In this document: one piece after another, positions 22,243 through 30,572 of the stretch
Layout of the letters: every line of letters begins with the position of its first letter
Position numbering within the stretch: the stretch's first letter is position 1
Position numbers and translations under genes: made by a program
Source of the DNA: Nocardia sp. NRRL S-836
GTDB taxonomy: Bacteria > Actinomycetota > Actinomycetes > Mycobacteriales > Pseudonocardiaceae
DNA length: 64,000 nucleotides
Assembly: GCF_001279525.1 (NCBI RefSeq)
Contig: NZ_LGDY01000091.1
Coordinates: 558,001-622,000 of the forward strand
Reading direction: 5' to 3'
Notes under the pieces: model-generated
What the model was told of the DNA's origin: nothing
Database searches by the model: none
The model's input: only the letters and a program-made list of their open reading frames with translations

Positions 22243-22765
22243 ACTCCACGCCGTCGACGAACCGCCCGGTGATGCCCGCCAGCTCCAGCCAGCCGCGGCC
22301 GCTGGGGGAGTGCAGGGTGAACACGGCGATCCTCGGGTGCGCGGGATCGGGCACGACGATCTGCAGCTGCGCGCCGACACCGGTCACCGGAACCCGCTCG
22401 ACGATCACCACCGCATAGCCGGTGCCGGTCGTGGCGGTGGTCATCTCCCTGATGCCGGGACCACCGGCGTCGGCGAGGTGGAAGCACAGCTCCTCGGCGG
22501 CCGCCGGTGTCAGCACGCGGTCCACCGCGACCAGACCGGCCACCAGGACCGCGGGATCGGCGCCGGGGTGCTCGACGACCGCCACCACGCTCGCGTTGTG
22601 GCGCAGGGCGAGCTCAGCGGCCTGCGTCGCCGCGACCTCCAGACCCGGATCGCGCGCCCGGTCGGGTCCACGCGTGCGGCGCAGCAACGACAACAGCTCG
22701 GCGGACGTCGCGTCGACCGAGCTCACGGGAACCGGGGTGACGCCCCGCACCGGCGTGAGTCTCAC
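22157..22765 (-). CDS. T7SS-locus protein of unknown function
   Basis: A 202-residue protein, last in the minus-strand coupled operon; its ATG overlaps the stop of the upstream gene (ATGA). It contains DATSAELLSLLRRTRG, LRHNASVVAVVEHPGADPAVLVAGLV, LTPAAAEELCFHLADAG, and a beta-rich end (GYAVVIVERVPVTGVGAQLQIVVPDPAHPRIAVFTLHSPSG split by turns). No signal, membrane or catalytic motif is visible. Position suggests an accessory role in type VII export. It overlaps the AraC gene by 86 bp tail-to-tail. Confidence 0.65.
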   Translation of the reverse strand: MRLTPVRGVTPVPVSSVDATSAELLSLLRRTRGPDRARDPGLEVAATQAAELALRHNASVVAVVEHPGADPAVLVAGLVAVDRVLTPAAAEELCFHLADAGGPGIREMTTATTGTGYAVVIVERVPVTGVGAQLQIVVPDPAHPRIAVFTLHSPSGRGWLELAGITGRFVDGVEFTSAERGGGTPSVAGRPARGRHGRSASH

Positions 22766-23433
22766 CGCTCACCGAGTGCCGACGCGAAAGCGGCCGCCCC
22801 ACCGGCGGGTGCGCCCGCGGTGCGCGGTGCGGCGACCAGCACCCCGGCCAGTTCGCTGCCCAGCGCCGAGTAGTCGGTCAACGCCCGGACGACGCCGCCG
22901 AACAGGTCCTCGCGGCTCGGCACCCGCCCGGCCGCCTCGACCCCGCCGGTCACGAGCCGGCGCAACCGCTCCGCGACCCGCCGTGCGGCGCTGCGGTGGT
23001 CGGCCTCCAGGTCGCGGGCGCTCGCCAGCACGCCGTCGAGCTCACGGCGCAGCTCGTCCAGCCGTGCCGAGGCCGCCACGTGCTCCGGCCCGCCGCGGAA
23101 CGACGCGAGGACCACGGCGTTGTCCGCGTCGTCGATCGCACGCCGCAGCTCCCGTGCGCGCCTGTCGAGCTCTTCCGCCCTGCGCTGGTTCGCCAGCACC
23201 GTCCCCGCCCAGTCGTCCAACGTGTCGGCCGCCGCGCTCACAGTGCGCTGCGCCGTCTCCAGTTCGTCGCGGACCTCCGCCAGCCGGGCCGTGAACGCCT
23301 CCGCCGCGGCACCCGTCCAGCCCGCGGGCGGCGCCGGGACCTCCACCCGGTGCCGGCAGCGTTCGGCCGCCGCGGCGACGGCGCCGGGGTCGCCCGGCAC
23401 CGGGTCGAAACCCAGGCCCCGGTAGTCACCCAT
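22762..23433 (-). CDS. WXG100/T7SS-substrate-like helical protein
   Basis: A 223-residue protein starting MGDYRGLGFDPVPGDPGAV. The chosen start overlaps the upstream stop by 8 bp. It carries a WxG turn (PPAGWTGAAAEAFTARLAEV) within a helical hairpin, followed by long coiled-coil-forming helices (LANQRRAEELDRRARELRRAID). A 'GFDPxPGxPxxV' opening followed by W-T-G is the known layout of putative T7SS-secreted proteins in actinomycetes. Secretion through an ESX machine is inferred. Confidence 0.78.
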   Translation of the reverse strand: MGDYRGLGFDPVPGDPGAVAAAAERCRHRVEVPAPPAGWTGAAAEAFTARLAEVRDELETAQRTVSAAADTLDDWAGTVLANQRRAEELDRRARELRRAIDDADNAVVLASFRGGPEHVAASARLDELRRELDGVLASARDLEADHRSAARRVAERLRRLVTGGVEAAGRVPSREDLFGGVVRALTDYSALGSELAGVLVAAPRTAGAPAGGAAAFASALGER

Positions 23434-23698
23434 GGCGCAGCTCGTCGGCGTCGCGGTAGGCCGCACCGGCCGCGCGGAGCTCGTCGGCGGCCTCCGCGAG
23501 CGTGGCGCGCAGCGCGGCCGTCCGGTCCGCCCACGACCGCAGCAGCTCGTCGGCCGCCGCCGTGACGCCCGGTCCCAGGTCCCCGCCGGAGCCCAGGTCG
23601 AGCGCGGCGGCCACCGCGGCGACCTCGTCGGCCGTGTCGGCCAGCCGCTGCGCCGTGGTGGCCACCGCGGCGACGTCGGCGGCGTACCCGTCGCTCAT
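23426..23698 (-). CDS. EspC-like small helical T7SS protein
   Basis: A 90-residue, all-helical protein: YAADVAAVATTAQRLADTADEVAAV, a central Gly-rich turn (LGSGGDLGPG), then LLRSWADRTAALRATLAEAADELRAAGAAYRDAD. Length and the Ala-rich two-helix hairpin with a terminal 'AAGAAYxxAD' match ESX-1 secretion-associated (EspC/DUF2580-like) partners. Both ends overlap neighbours, so it is translationally coupled between the PPE-like and WXG-like genes. It may pair with the PPE-like product. Confidence 0.75.
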   Translation of the reverse strand: MSDGYAADVAAVATTAQRLADTADEVAAVAAALDLGSGGDLGPGVTAAADELLRSWADRTAALRATLAEAADELRAAGAAYRDADELRHG

Positions 23699-24930
23699 TC
23701 GCCCAGCACCGGCGGCGCACCCGGTGGGATGTCGTCCAGGAGGTCCATCTTCTCGGCGTACCGGTTGGAGTGCTGCCGGTCGTCGTCACCGTTGCCGCCG
23801 TACGGCGGCGCCATGCCGTAGCCCGGCGCTCCTGGCGTGCCCGCCACGCCGCGACCGCCCATGCCCGCCGCGGTGCCGCGGCCGGGCTGCTGGCCGAGCA
23901 CACCGGTGGCGCCGCCCGGAACCCCGGCTCCGGCGGCCCCCCGTGACCCCGGCGTGGCGCCGCCCGCCGAGCCGCCGTAACCGCCTTGGCCGCCGTGGCT
24001 GCCGAACGGTCCGCCGAACGCCGTCGCGCCGTTCGGGGTTCCCGTGGTGGTGGGGCTGTACGAGGCGGTGGGGCTGTAGGAGGCCGTGGGGCTGTACGAG
24101 GCGACTGCCGTGTCGTCGGTCTTGCCCGGCAGTCCGTCGTCCGACCCCGGTGCGTGCTCGGGTGGCCGCGGTGCCGGGTCCGGCTCGTGCGGCGGCGGGC
24201 CGTAGTGGTCGAGCGTCGGTGGCGGCGGTGGTGGTGGCGGGGCGGCGGGACCCGGTTGCTGCGCGGTCGGCGGTGCCGTGTCGAACACCGGCAGGGTGCT
24301 GCGGGCGTTCCTGCTCTCGCTCTCGTACATCTGCATGACGGCCACCGCCTCCGCCTTGGCGTTGCGCGCCTCCAGCTTGGTCGGCATGTGGTCGTCGGTC
24401 AGCTGTTCGAGCAGGGCGAGTCCCTGCGGCCCGTCGGCCACCTTGACGTCGTAGCCCTCGCGGAAGTGCCGCTCCGCCCAGTAGTGCACGGGCTCCGGCA
24501 GCCGCCGCTTGGTCTCCTGGAGCACCGTCGTGTAGTTCTGCATGCCGGCGGCGACCTTCTCGGCGGAGTCGCCGACCGTCTCGCCCCACGACGTCAGCGC
24601 CGTCGCCGCCTGGGCCGCCAGCTCCGCCGACGGGCCGCGCCACGACGCGGTGAGCCGGTTGACGACGTCCTGCACCGAGCGCGACGTGCCGCGCAGCTTC
24701 GGCGCGAGGTCCTCCCACTGCCCGGTCCGCACGGACATCCCCGGCAGGTCCGCGGTGTGGACCATGTCCCACATCTGCTGGTGGGTGTACGCGTCCCAGC
24801 GGATGGTGCCGGAGTCGAACGCGTCCTCACGCAGGTTCGCGCGGCGCTGGTCGCTCAGCTTCTTCGCGCGTTTGAGCTGCTTCGCGGTCGGCTTGTGCTC
24901 TTCGGAGAAGTAGCCCCGGTCCCTGCTCAT
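23695..24930 (-). CDS. PPE-like T7SS substrate with Pro-rich and Gly-rich tail
   Basis: A 411-residue protein. Residues about 40-200 are a helical PPE/WXG-like domain: TYTHQQMWDMVHTADLP, then SWRGPSAELAAQAATALTSWGE and MQNYTTVLQETKRRLPEPVHYW. The C-terminal 200 residues are low complexity: a run of ten Pro-rich residues near 240, three copies of a six-residue SYSPTA unit, and Gly/Ala/Pro-rich segments (GGQGGYGGSAGG). It ends MDLLDDIPPGAPPVLGE, an acidic tail resembling export tails. It is the likely client of the EspG-like chaperone. Coupled by ATGA overlaps on both sides. Confidence 0.78.
   Translation of the reverse strand: MSRDRGYFSEEHKPTAKQLKRAKKLSDQRRANLREDAFDSGTIRWDAYTHQQMWDMVHTADLPGMSVRTGQWEDLAPKLRGTSRSVQDVVNRLTASWRGPSAELAAQAATALTSWGETVGDSAEKVAAGMQNYTTVLQETKRRLPEPVHYWAERHFREGYDVKVADGPQGLALLEQLTDDHMPTKLEARNAKAEAVAVMQMYESESRNARSTLPVFDTAPPTAQQPGPAAPPPPPPPPTLDHYGPPPHEPDPAPRPPEHAPGSDDGLPGKTDDTAVASYSPTASYSPTASYSPTTTGTPNGATAFGGPFGSHGGQGGYGGSAGGATPGSRGAAGAGVPGGATGVLGQQPGRGTAAGMGGRGVAGTPGAPGYGMAPPYGGNGDDDRQHSNRYAEKMDLLDDIPPGAPPVLGE
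24052..24105 (-). repeat. Three 18-bp tandem repeats encoding SYSPTA
   Basis: Three adjacent 18-bp units within the PPE-like gene differ by one or two bases. They encode SYSPTASYSPTASYSPT. Copy number could vary between strains. Confidence 0.7.
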
Positions 24931-25367
24931 GCCTGCGCCTTGAACGCCGCGGCGGTGCTGTCGTCAACGGCGACATGCATTTTCTTCACGTTCTCCAGTG
25001 CGTCGATCACGAGGTCGAGCTGTGCGACGTAGGACTGCAACGCGGCACGGACGCCACCCTCCACGTCCCTGGCCCGCAGCCCGAACGCCTTGCGCATGTG
25101 CACCGCGACCGGCCCTTTGCCGTCCGGCAGCGGCGTGGCCAGGGCGGCGCTGTCCGCCAGGTAGCCCGCCAGTTCGTCACGGCGCCGGTAGAGGTGCCGC
25201 ACGGCCTGGTCGAAGTCGGCCGGGTCGATCTCGATGTGGTCCGCGCCGGTCGCGGGAATGCCCACCAGACCACCGGTTGTGGCCGGCCCCACGACCGTGG
25301 CGACGTGCCCGTCCCGCAGCGACTTCTTCAGCCGCTCGGCCTCGTCCATGCTGTCCACCCTGACCAC
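24927..25367 (-). CDS. First gene of the T7SS substrate operon, unknown helical protein
   Basis: A 146-residue protein. GTG at 25367 has GGGAG nine nt upstream; an in-frame ATG lies at 25349. A mixed N-terminus (HVATVVGPATTGGLVGIPATG, DHIEIDPADFDQAVRHLYRRRDELAGYLAD) leads to a long helix ending VEGGVRAALQSYVAQLDLVIDALENVKKMH. The latter half is WXG-like in pattern but has no WxG. It overlaps the PPE-like gene (ATGA) and heads the five-gene operon running down to 22157. Confidence 0.7.
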   Translation of the reverse strand: MVRVDSMDEAERLKKSLRDGHVATVVGPATTGGLVGIPATGADHIEIDPADFDQAVRHLYRRRDELAGYLADSAALATPLPDGKGPVAVHMRKAFGLRARDVEGGVRAALQSYVAQLDLVIDALENVKKMHVAVDDSTAAAFKAQA

Positions 25368-25642
25368 GGGCGCACACTCCCTCGTTTCGACGGCTCGGAA
25401 CATGGTGGCCGGAGGTGGCCGAGAGATCCAGTACCCGGTGCACGGATGGTCACAAACGGTGCGTGCCCAGGCAAGTCCACGCCGTTTCCGGCCGAAGGTC
25501 GACATCGTATTTTCGCAGCGGCACATTCACACCGCTTATGGCATTTCGAGAACCAATTCGCAGTTCTACCGCGCACCGAGCCGGCCCACGGCCTTTCGCG
25601 CGTGTCCGGCGTTGGGAAGGATGCCGGCAGGGGGTGGTGCCG
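25368..25642. other. Divergent intergenic region with AT-rich promoter patch
   Basis: About 275 bp between the T7SS substrate operon (minus) and the gene at 25643 (plus). The segment 25505-25580 is notably AT-rich for this genome. On the minus strand TACGAT (25504-25509) is a plausible -10 for the T7SS operon with a leader of about 130 nt. No clear palindrome is seen. Confidence 0.35.
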
Positions 25643-27220
25643 GTGGGTGGGGACGAGTTCACCGCGGCGGAGGTCGTGGCCGCCGCGCTGGCGAAGTGGG
25701 ACGCGCTGCGGCAGGAGGCCGGACGGGCCGGCGATTCGGAGTTCCGCGGCTGGTACTTCGACGTCGTGGCGGCCCACGGCGATCCGGACACCTTCGCGTT
25801 CCTGACGTTCGAGGCGGCGGTCGAGCTCTCCCGTCGCGACCGCGTGCCCGACGGCTTCCTGCTGCTGGGCTGGCTGGGGCAGCACATCGCGAGCAACTTC
25901 GGCGGTGACCTCGCCGCACGCGCGATCATGGCGCTGACCGACACGTGCGCCGCGTGGTCCGTCGACCGGCAGACAACCGCCCAGGCGGTCCGGGTGCTGC
26001 GCGACCTGGTCGACGCGATCCCCGCACAGCAGGACGTGCGGGTGGAACACGCGGTGTGCCGGGCGTTGTCGAGCCTCGCGCACCTGAGCGGCCGCCACGT
26101 CACGGTGGACCGCGCCAAGATCGCCGACCTCGGCGCGCTGTGGCGTGAGCTGGCCGCGCGGTGCAGCGACAGCACGGACCCCGATCTGCGCGGGTGGCGG
26201 GCACACGGTCTGGGCAACCACGCGCTGATACTGGTCCAGGGCGGCCACGAGCACACCGCACGCCAAGTGCTCGCCACCATCACCGCCGAGTTCGGCACGG
26301 ACCCGCCGGGCTCGTCGGAGGACGTGGACCTGTGGCTCTCCCGGGCCCGGCACGCCGTCGAGGTGCTGGACCGGTTCGACCTCGGCGAGCCGGAGCTGAA
26401 GCTCGACTACCTGCATCGCCAGCGGTACTGGGACCGGCGCCGCCGCTCCACCGCGCGCGGGTTCTTCTCCTGGCTGCGGTCCGGCGCGCCACGCAACCGG
26501 ATGCGCGAGCTGGTCCGCCGCGCCCGCGCCCAGCACCGCAGGTCCGCAGGCGCGGTGCGCAGCTGGCTGTGCGCCGGTGAGCCGTTCGTCCTGCTGCTGC
26601 GCAACTTCGAGCTCACCGAGCGGTCCGGCACCACCTCGTTCCTGCTCGATCCCGACGACCCGGCCGACCACGTCCAGGTGATCAACCTGAACGACGGCGC
26701 ACCCGCGCTGAGCGAGCTGGCCGCCTCGGTGCCGCTGGTCCTGGTGGCCAGCACGACCGCGGGCGAGCTGGAACTGGGCCAGAACTGGGGCCAGTTCACC
26801 GCACCGGTCCGCCTCCACCTGCCGGACGAGACGTGGTTCGACACCGTCTCGACGTTGATCGCGGTCGCCGACCAGGTGGTCGTCTGGGCGGCGGAGCTCA
26901 GCCCGGGTCTGGCGCGGGAGCTGGACTTCCTGACCTCACAACGGCGAACCGACGACACGCTGGTGGTGCTCGACGGCGTGGAGAGCCCCTTCGCGCAGGC
27001 GGTCCTGCCCCGCACCGGCGGCGAGCGGCTCACGAAGGACCACCCGGCGCTCGCCCCGTTCCCCCACGTCGTCGACGCGGGGGAGCTGAAGGGCAGGCGC
27101 ATGGCCGAGTGCCCGTCGCTCGTTCGCGTGCTGGACCGCCTGGATGAGGCCCACCGTGCGCCGCTCGGTGAGCGGCTGGCGAGGATCAGTGCTCAGCTCG
27201 GTGCACGGCGAAGCCCGTAG
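25643..27220 (+). CDS. Unknown protein: helical repeat N-terminus plus alpha/beta C-terminus
   Basis: A 525-residue protein. GTG at 25643 follows AGGGGG; GTG at 25634 is an alternative. Residues 1-230 are helical with conserved aromatic pairs (FRGWYFDVVAAHGD, FLLLGWLGQHIASNFGGDL). Around 240-300 is a charged linker (RQRYWDRRRRSTARGFFSWLRSG region). Residues about 314-460 form an alpha/beta domain: PFVLLLRNFELTERSGTTSF, VPLVLVASTTAG, WFDTVSTLIAVADQVVVWAAELSPGLARELDFL, TLVVLDGVESPF. The order strand-helix-strand with 'A-D-x-V-V...S-x-G-L-x-x-E-L' recalls TIR-like or nucleotide-binding sensor domains, but I cannot assign a family. No membrane segments. Confidence 0.6.
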   Translation: MGGDEFTAAEVVAAALAKWDALRQEAGRAGDSEFRGWYFDVVAAHGDPDTFAFLTFEAAVELSRRDRVPDGFLLLGWLGQHIASNFGGDLAARAIMALTDTCAAWSVDRQTTAQAVRVLRDLVDAIPAQQDVRVEHAVCRALSSLAHLSGRHVTVDRAKIADLGALWRELAARCSDSTDPDLRGWRAHGLGNHALILVQGGHEHTARQVLATITAEFGTDPPGSSEDVDLWLSRARHAVEVLDRFDLGEPELKLDYLHRQRYWDRRRRSTARGFFSWLRSGAPRNRMRELVRRARAQHRRSAGAVRSWLCAGEPFVLLLRNFELTERSGTTSFLLDPDDPADHVQVINLNDGAPALSELAASVPLVLVASTTAGELELGQNWGQFTAPVRLHLPDETWFDTVSTLIAVADQVVVWAAELSPGLARELDFLTSQRRTDDTLVVLDGVESPFAQAVLPRTGGERLTKDHPALAPFPHVVDAGELKGRRMAECPSLVRVLDRLDEAHRAPLGERLARISAQLGARRSP

Positions 27221-27344
27221 GCGTTGCGGATCCCGCGTGGGCGGGGGAGGACGACAACGCCTGGCAACACCGTCCACATCGAACGCGGTGCCGGTGCGGA
27301 GTGCACAAGCGGTGATGGGCGGAGGCATTGCCTGCCGCCTCCCG

Positions 27345-27363
27345 CTACTGTGACCTGCAGTAG
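27345..27363. promoter_or_regulatory. Palindrome CTACTG-N7-CAGTAG upstream of the Nudix-like gene
   Basis: A perfect inverted repeat, 6-bp arms with a 7-nt spacer, 16 nt before the GTG at 27379. It overlaps a possible -10 TACTGT (27346-27351). Confidence 0.5.
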
Positions 27364-27378
27364 TCCGGGGGTGACAGC

Positions 27379-28623
27379 GTGGTGGCGCGGCCAGACCGGC
27401 TCGCGGAGAAGCGCGAGCAGCAAGGAGACACCCAGGAGTCCTTCGCGAAGACCGCCGGGGGAGGTGCGAACACGACGGCTGACGCCGACATCGCCGGCCA
27501 TGTGCGGAAGAGCCAGCAGGAATGGCTCCGCGTCCGTCATGCCGCGAGCAACCACGGCTGTCAGCTGTCCGAGCTGGCGGCCTGGCTGTACCCACCCGGT
27601 CAACGCGCGCCAGGTGGACATGTCCTCACCGGCCCAGGCTGGCTCCTGGACGAACCCGTCGCACTCGACTCGGTCCATCTCACGTTCTCCGATGCCGGAC
27701 ACCCAACGCCTGGCCTGGGCCCCACCGACCACGTGCTGCCGTTGACCTCACGAGGTGACCGCTACTCCAGTTACAGCCGCGCGGTACGTGATCTGGTACG
27801 ACCGCGGCTGCTGGAGAACCGCCGCAGCTACCGCCTGCTCGACGTCTCCACGGACAACGGGCTCGCGCTCACGTTCGGCACCACCACGTTCTTCGAGGTC
27901 TTCGACATCAAGGAGTACCTCTCGCACGAGTTCAAAGCAGCCTGGCTCGCCGCACGCGGACCCGCACCCGACTGGGCGGACCTGCCCCTTCGCGCCTCGA
28001 TCGGCGACCCTTTCGATCCCGAGCGACTGCTGATGTCGCCCGGCATCAGCACGTTGACCATCCGCAAGGACAACTGCGGCGAACACCGCTTCATGATGCA
28101 CCAGCGCGACGGCCGTGCCGTCGCGGACGGCGGAGGTATGTGCACGGTCATGCCCTCCGGCGAGTTCCAGCCGTCATCACTGGCCGAAAGTGACCTGCAC
28201 AACGACTTCTCGTTGTGGCGCAACATCATGCGCGAGTACTCCGAGGAGTTTCTCGGCAACCCCGAACACGACGGCGCCGGCGCGCGCTCCATCGACTACG
28301 CGCGAGAAGAACCCTTCCGATCATTCGAACAGGCGCGTGCCGGCGGCCGGTTCCGGCTGTGGCACTACGGCCTCGTCATGGACGCACTCACCCTCGGCGT
28401 GAGCCAGCGAACCGTCGCCGTGATCGATGGCGACGTCTTCGACCGGCTGTTCAGCGGCCTGGTCGCAGTCAACGACGAAGGCCTCGTCGTGGGAGAGGCC
28501 GGCCGGACCGGCTTCCCGTTCACCGGCGAGGCGATCGACCGCCTCGAGCGCCGGTTGTCCGCCAGCTCGCTGACGCTGCTGCGCATGGCTTGGCGAGATC
28601 GTCAGCTCCTGCTGCAGGACTGA
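27379..28623 (+). CDS. Nudix-like domain protein of unknown function
   Basis: A 414-residue protein with GTG start. The N-terminus (RLAEKREQQGDTQESFAKTAG) looks like the first helices of an XRE-type HTH but the rest of that fold is not evident. From about 115, SYSRAVRDLVRPRLLENRRSYRLLDVSTDNGLALTFGTTTFFEVFDIKEYLSHEF appears in pieces. Then TLTIRKDNCGEHRFMMHQRDGRAV and GMCTVMPSGEFQ lead to FSLWRNIMREYSEEFLG, which contains the R-E-x-x-E-E-x-x-G core of a Nudix box. Upstream Gly and Glu positions of the box are less regular, so hydrolysis of nucleoside diphosphate compounds is uncertain. It is convergent with the cellulase gene. Confidence 0.55.
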   Translation: MVARPDRLAEKREQQGDTQESFAKTAGGGANTTADADIAGHVRKSQQEWLRVRHAASNHGCQLSELAAWLYPPGQRAPGGHVLTGPGWLLDEPVALDSVHLTFSDAGHPTPGLGPTDHVLPLTSRGDRYSSYSRAVRDLVRPRLLENRRSYRLLDVSTDNGLALTFGTTTFFEVFDIKEYLSHEFKAAWLAARGPAPDWADLPLRASIGDPFDPERLLMSPGISTLTIRKDNCGEHRFMMHQRDGRAVADGGGMCTVMPSGEFQPSSLAESDLHNDFSLWRNIMREYSEEFLGNPEHDGAGARSIDYAREEPFRSFEQARAGGRFRLWHYGLVMDALTLGVSQRTVAVIDGDVFDRLFSGLVAVNDEGLVVGEAGRTGFPFTGEAIDRLERRLSASSLTLLRMAWRDRQLLLQD

Positions 28624-28640
28624 GCGCACTCAGCAGCACC

Positions 28641-30572
28641 TCAGATCGGGCTGCAGCTCAACGCCGGCGCCGCCGCCGCGCCGCTGGCCTGGAGCCCGAA
28701 CGTGGTGCTGCCACCCGCCCCGACGGAGCCGTTCCACCCGGCATCCGTGGCAACCACACGGGCACCGTCCTGCTTCAGGCTCGTGCCCCACGAGCGCGTG
28801 ACCTGCTGACCGGCGGGCCACGTCCAGCCGACCCGCCACCCGGCCAACGCCGTGCGGCGGTCGTTGGTGACGGTCACCGTCGCGACGTGCCCGGTGCCCC
28901 AGTCGCCGTTGACGTGCAGGCTCGCCGAACACCCGGCCCGCGGCAGGACGAGCAGCGTGATGGAGTTCGCCGGATAGGTCGCGTCGACCCGGCCGCCGCT
29001 CACGGCGACATCGCTGCGCACGATGGCGCTCAGATCGGCTGGGCCGTAGGTGAAGCGCTGTGCCGTCGCGGTGCCGTCGAACCCGGCCACCGACAGCGGT
29101 GAGGTCAGGTCCTCGCCGGTCTTGTTGACGACCATGACGGTCAGCGCGTCGTCGGACGAGCGTTGTGCCGCGTACACCGACAGCCGGCCCTGGTCGGCGG
29201 ACGTGGCCGAGACGCTGACGTCGCCGAAGCGGCTGCCCGCGCCGTCGTAGTTGCGGTACATCCGGAACGCGTAGGCGCCCGGATCGGCCGGCTTGGGCTC
29301 GCCCCACATCGTGGCGAGGTCGAGGCCCTCACGTCCGAAGATGCCGAGGACGTCGGCCTGGGCCAGCGCGCCGTTGATGTCGTCCAGCGCGCCCCAGCTG
29401 TACTCGGTGATGGCGGTCTTGGTGCCGGGGTAGTGCTGGGCGATCCACGACTTCATCGTGCGGATGAACTGCAGCGGCGGCGCGTTCACCCCGCCGGGGC
29501 CGATCCACGACTCCTCGACGTAGGTCGGGTCCCACAGCGAACGGACCGACCGCAGGCGCAGCTCGTTGCTCTCCGGGTCCTTGCCGCCGCTGATCTGCGG
29601 GTAGAAGTGCTGGTCGAAGTAGTCGAGGTAGCGCTTGCCGCCGTGGGCGTCGCTGTAGTCCTTCATGTTCTTCAGGTACCACTGCGAGAGGTTGAGCCCG
29701 CCGTGCGCGGCCGCGTCGGCGCCCGGCCCGCAGCCGTCCAGCCCGGAGGCGACCCATTCGCAGTACCCCCAGCCGGACGGACCGAGGACCGCCGCGCTCG
29801 GGTCGGCGGCCTTGATGGCCGCGGCCGTCGCCGTGCCCTTGCCGCCCAGCTCGTCGTAGGTGACCGGCTCGGGGTGCACGTCGCGGTGCGTGCTCGACCA
29901 CAGCACCGGCTCGTTGTCGAGCTCGTAGATCGGCACGCCGCCCTGCGCGGCCGTGCCGAACCGGCTCACCAGGTGCGCCACCATCTCGCCGGCGAACGCC
30001 GCGTCGGCCCTGATCGAGGTGTCGGTGGGGACGCCGCTGAGGTTCGTCCCGTCGAGCTTGCCGTTGCCGCAGTTGGGATCCCACTGGTCGAAGCTGTCCT
30101 GCCGCGGGTACCGGGTCGCCGGGAAGCCGCAGGCGAACGGGTGCGATGACGGCGAGTCCTTGGCCACCCAGCCGGACATGGGCACGGTGACGACCGGCTT
30201 GATGCCGCGGTCCAGGTTGGACTTCACCACCGACTCGACGGTGTGCTGCTCGTCGGCGACGATGTTCTCGAAGAACCAGTCGCTGCCGGTGTTGTAGGTG
30301 TGGTTCTTGAAGTTGTACCGGCTCGACGCGTTGCCGCCCCAGCGCGCCACCGACTGGCCGATCTCGGCGTTGAACGCGGGATCGCCACCGTTCAGGCCGT
30401 AGATGCCGGGGCTGATCGCGTGCCGGGCGGCGGACACGTCCACCGCCAGCTCAGGCCCGGCCGCCGCCGGGCTCGCGGTCGCCTGGGCGGTGAACGACGC
30501 GGCTATGAGGGACGCCGCCAAGCCCGTGGCCGTGATCGATCGCGCCTTCTGCCATCGTCCGATGCCGACCAC
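28641..30572 (-). CDS. Secreted GH44 endoglucanase/xyloglucanase with C-terminal CBM2
   Basis: A 643-residue extracellular enzyme. The signal peptide comprises a basic start, TATGLAASLIAASFTAQATASP, and cleavage near ATA-SPA. The GH44 catalytic region (about 45-540) has the early motif ISPGIYGLNGGD, the acid/base Glu221 in YELDNEP, and the nucleophile Glu390 in AITEYSWGA. GH44 enzymes hydrolyse beta-1,4 links of cellulose, CMC and xyloglucan with retention. The C-terminal 95 residues are a family 2 cellulose-binding module: Cys near ASLHVNGDWGTGHVATVTV, Trp-rich AGWRVGWTWPAGQQV, WNGSVGAGGSTTFGL, closing Cys near ALSC. It stands alone in its orientation. Confidence 0.93.
   Translation of the reverse strand: MVGIGRWQKARSITATGLAASLIAASFTAQATASPAAAGPELAVDVSAARHAISPGIYGLNGGDPAFNAEIGQSVARWGGNASSRYNFKNHTYNTGSDWFFENIVADEQHTVESVVKSNLDRGIKPVVTVPMSGWVAKDSPSSHPFACGFPATRYPRQDSFDQWDPNCGNGKLDGTNLSGVPTDTSIRADAAFAGEMVAHLVSRFGTAAQGGVPIYELDNEPVLWSSTHRDVHPEPVTYDELGGKGTATAAAIKAADPSAAVLGPSGWGYCEWVASGLDGCGPGADAAAHGGLNLSQWYLKNMKDYSDAHGGKRYLDYFDQHFYPQISGGKDPESNELRLRSVRSLWDPTYVEESWIGPGGVNAPPLQFIRTMKSWIAQHYPGTKTAITEYSWGALDDINGALAQADVLGIFGREGLDLATMWGEPKPADPGAYAFRMYRNYDGAGSRFGDVSVSATSADQGRLSVYAAQRSSDDALTVMVVNKTGEDLTSPLSVAGFDGTATAQRFTYGPADLSAIVRSDVAVSGGRVDATYPANSITLLVLPRAGCSASLHVNGDWGTGHVATVTVTNDRRTALAGWRVGWTWPAGQQVTRSWGTSLKQDGARVVATDAGWNGSVGAGGSTTFGLQASGAAAAPALSCSPI

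Noticed and set aside
24052..24105. Three regularly spaced repeats considered as a CRISPR-like array
   Set aside because: The 18-bp units are directly adjacent with no spacers and lie in frame in a coding sequence.
23426..24930. Mobile element or horizontally acquired island around the T7SS genes
   Set aside because: No integrase, transposase, inverted repeats, tRNA boundary or base-composition break is visible.
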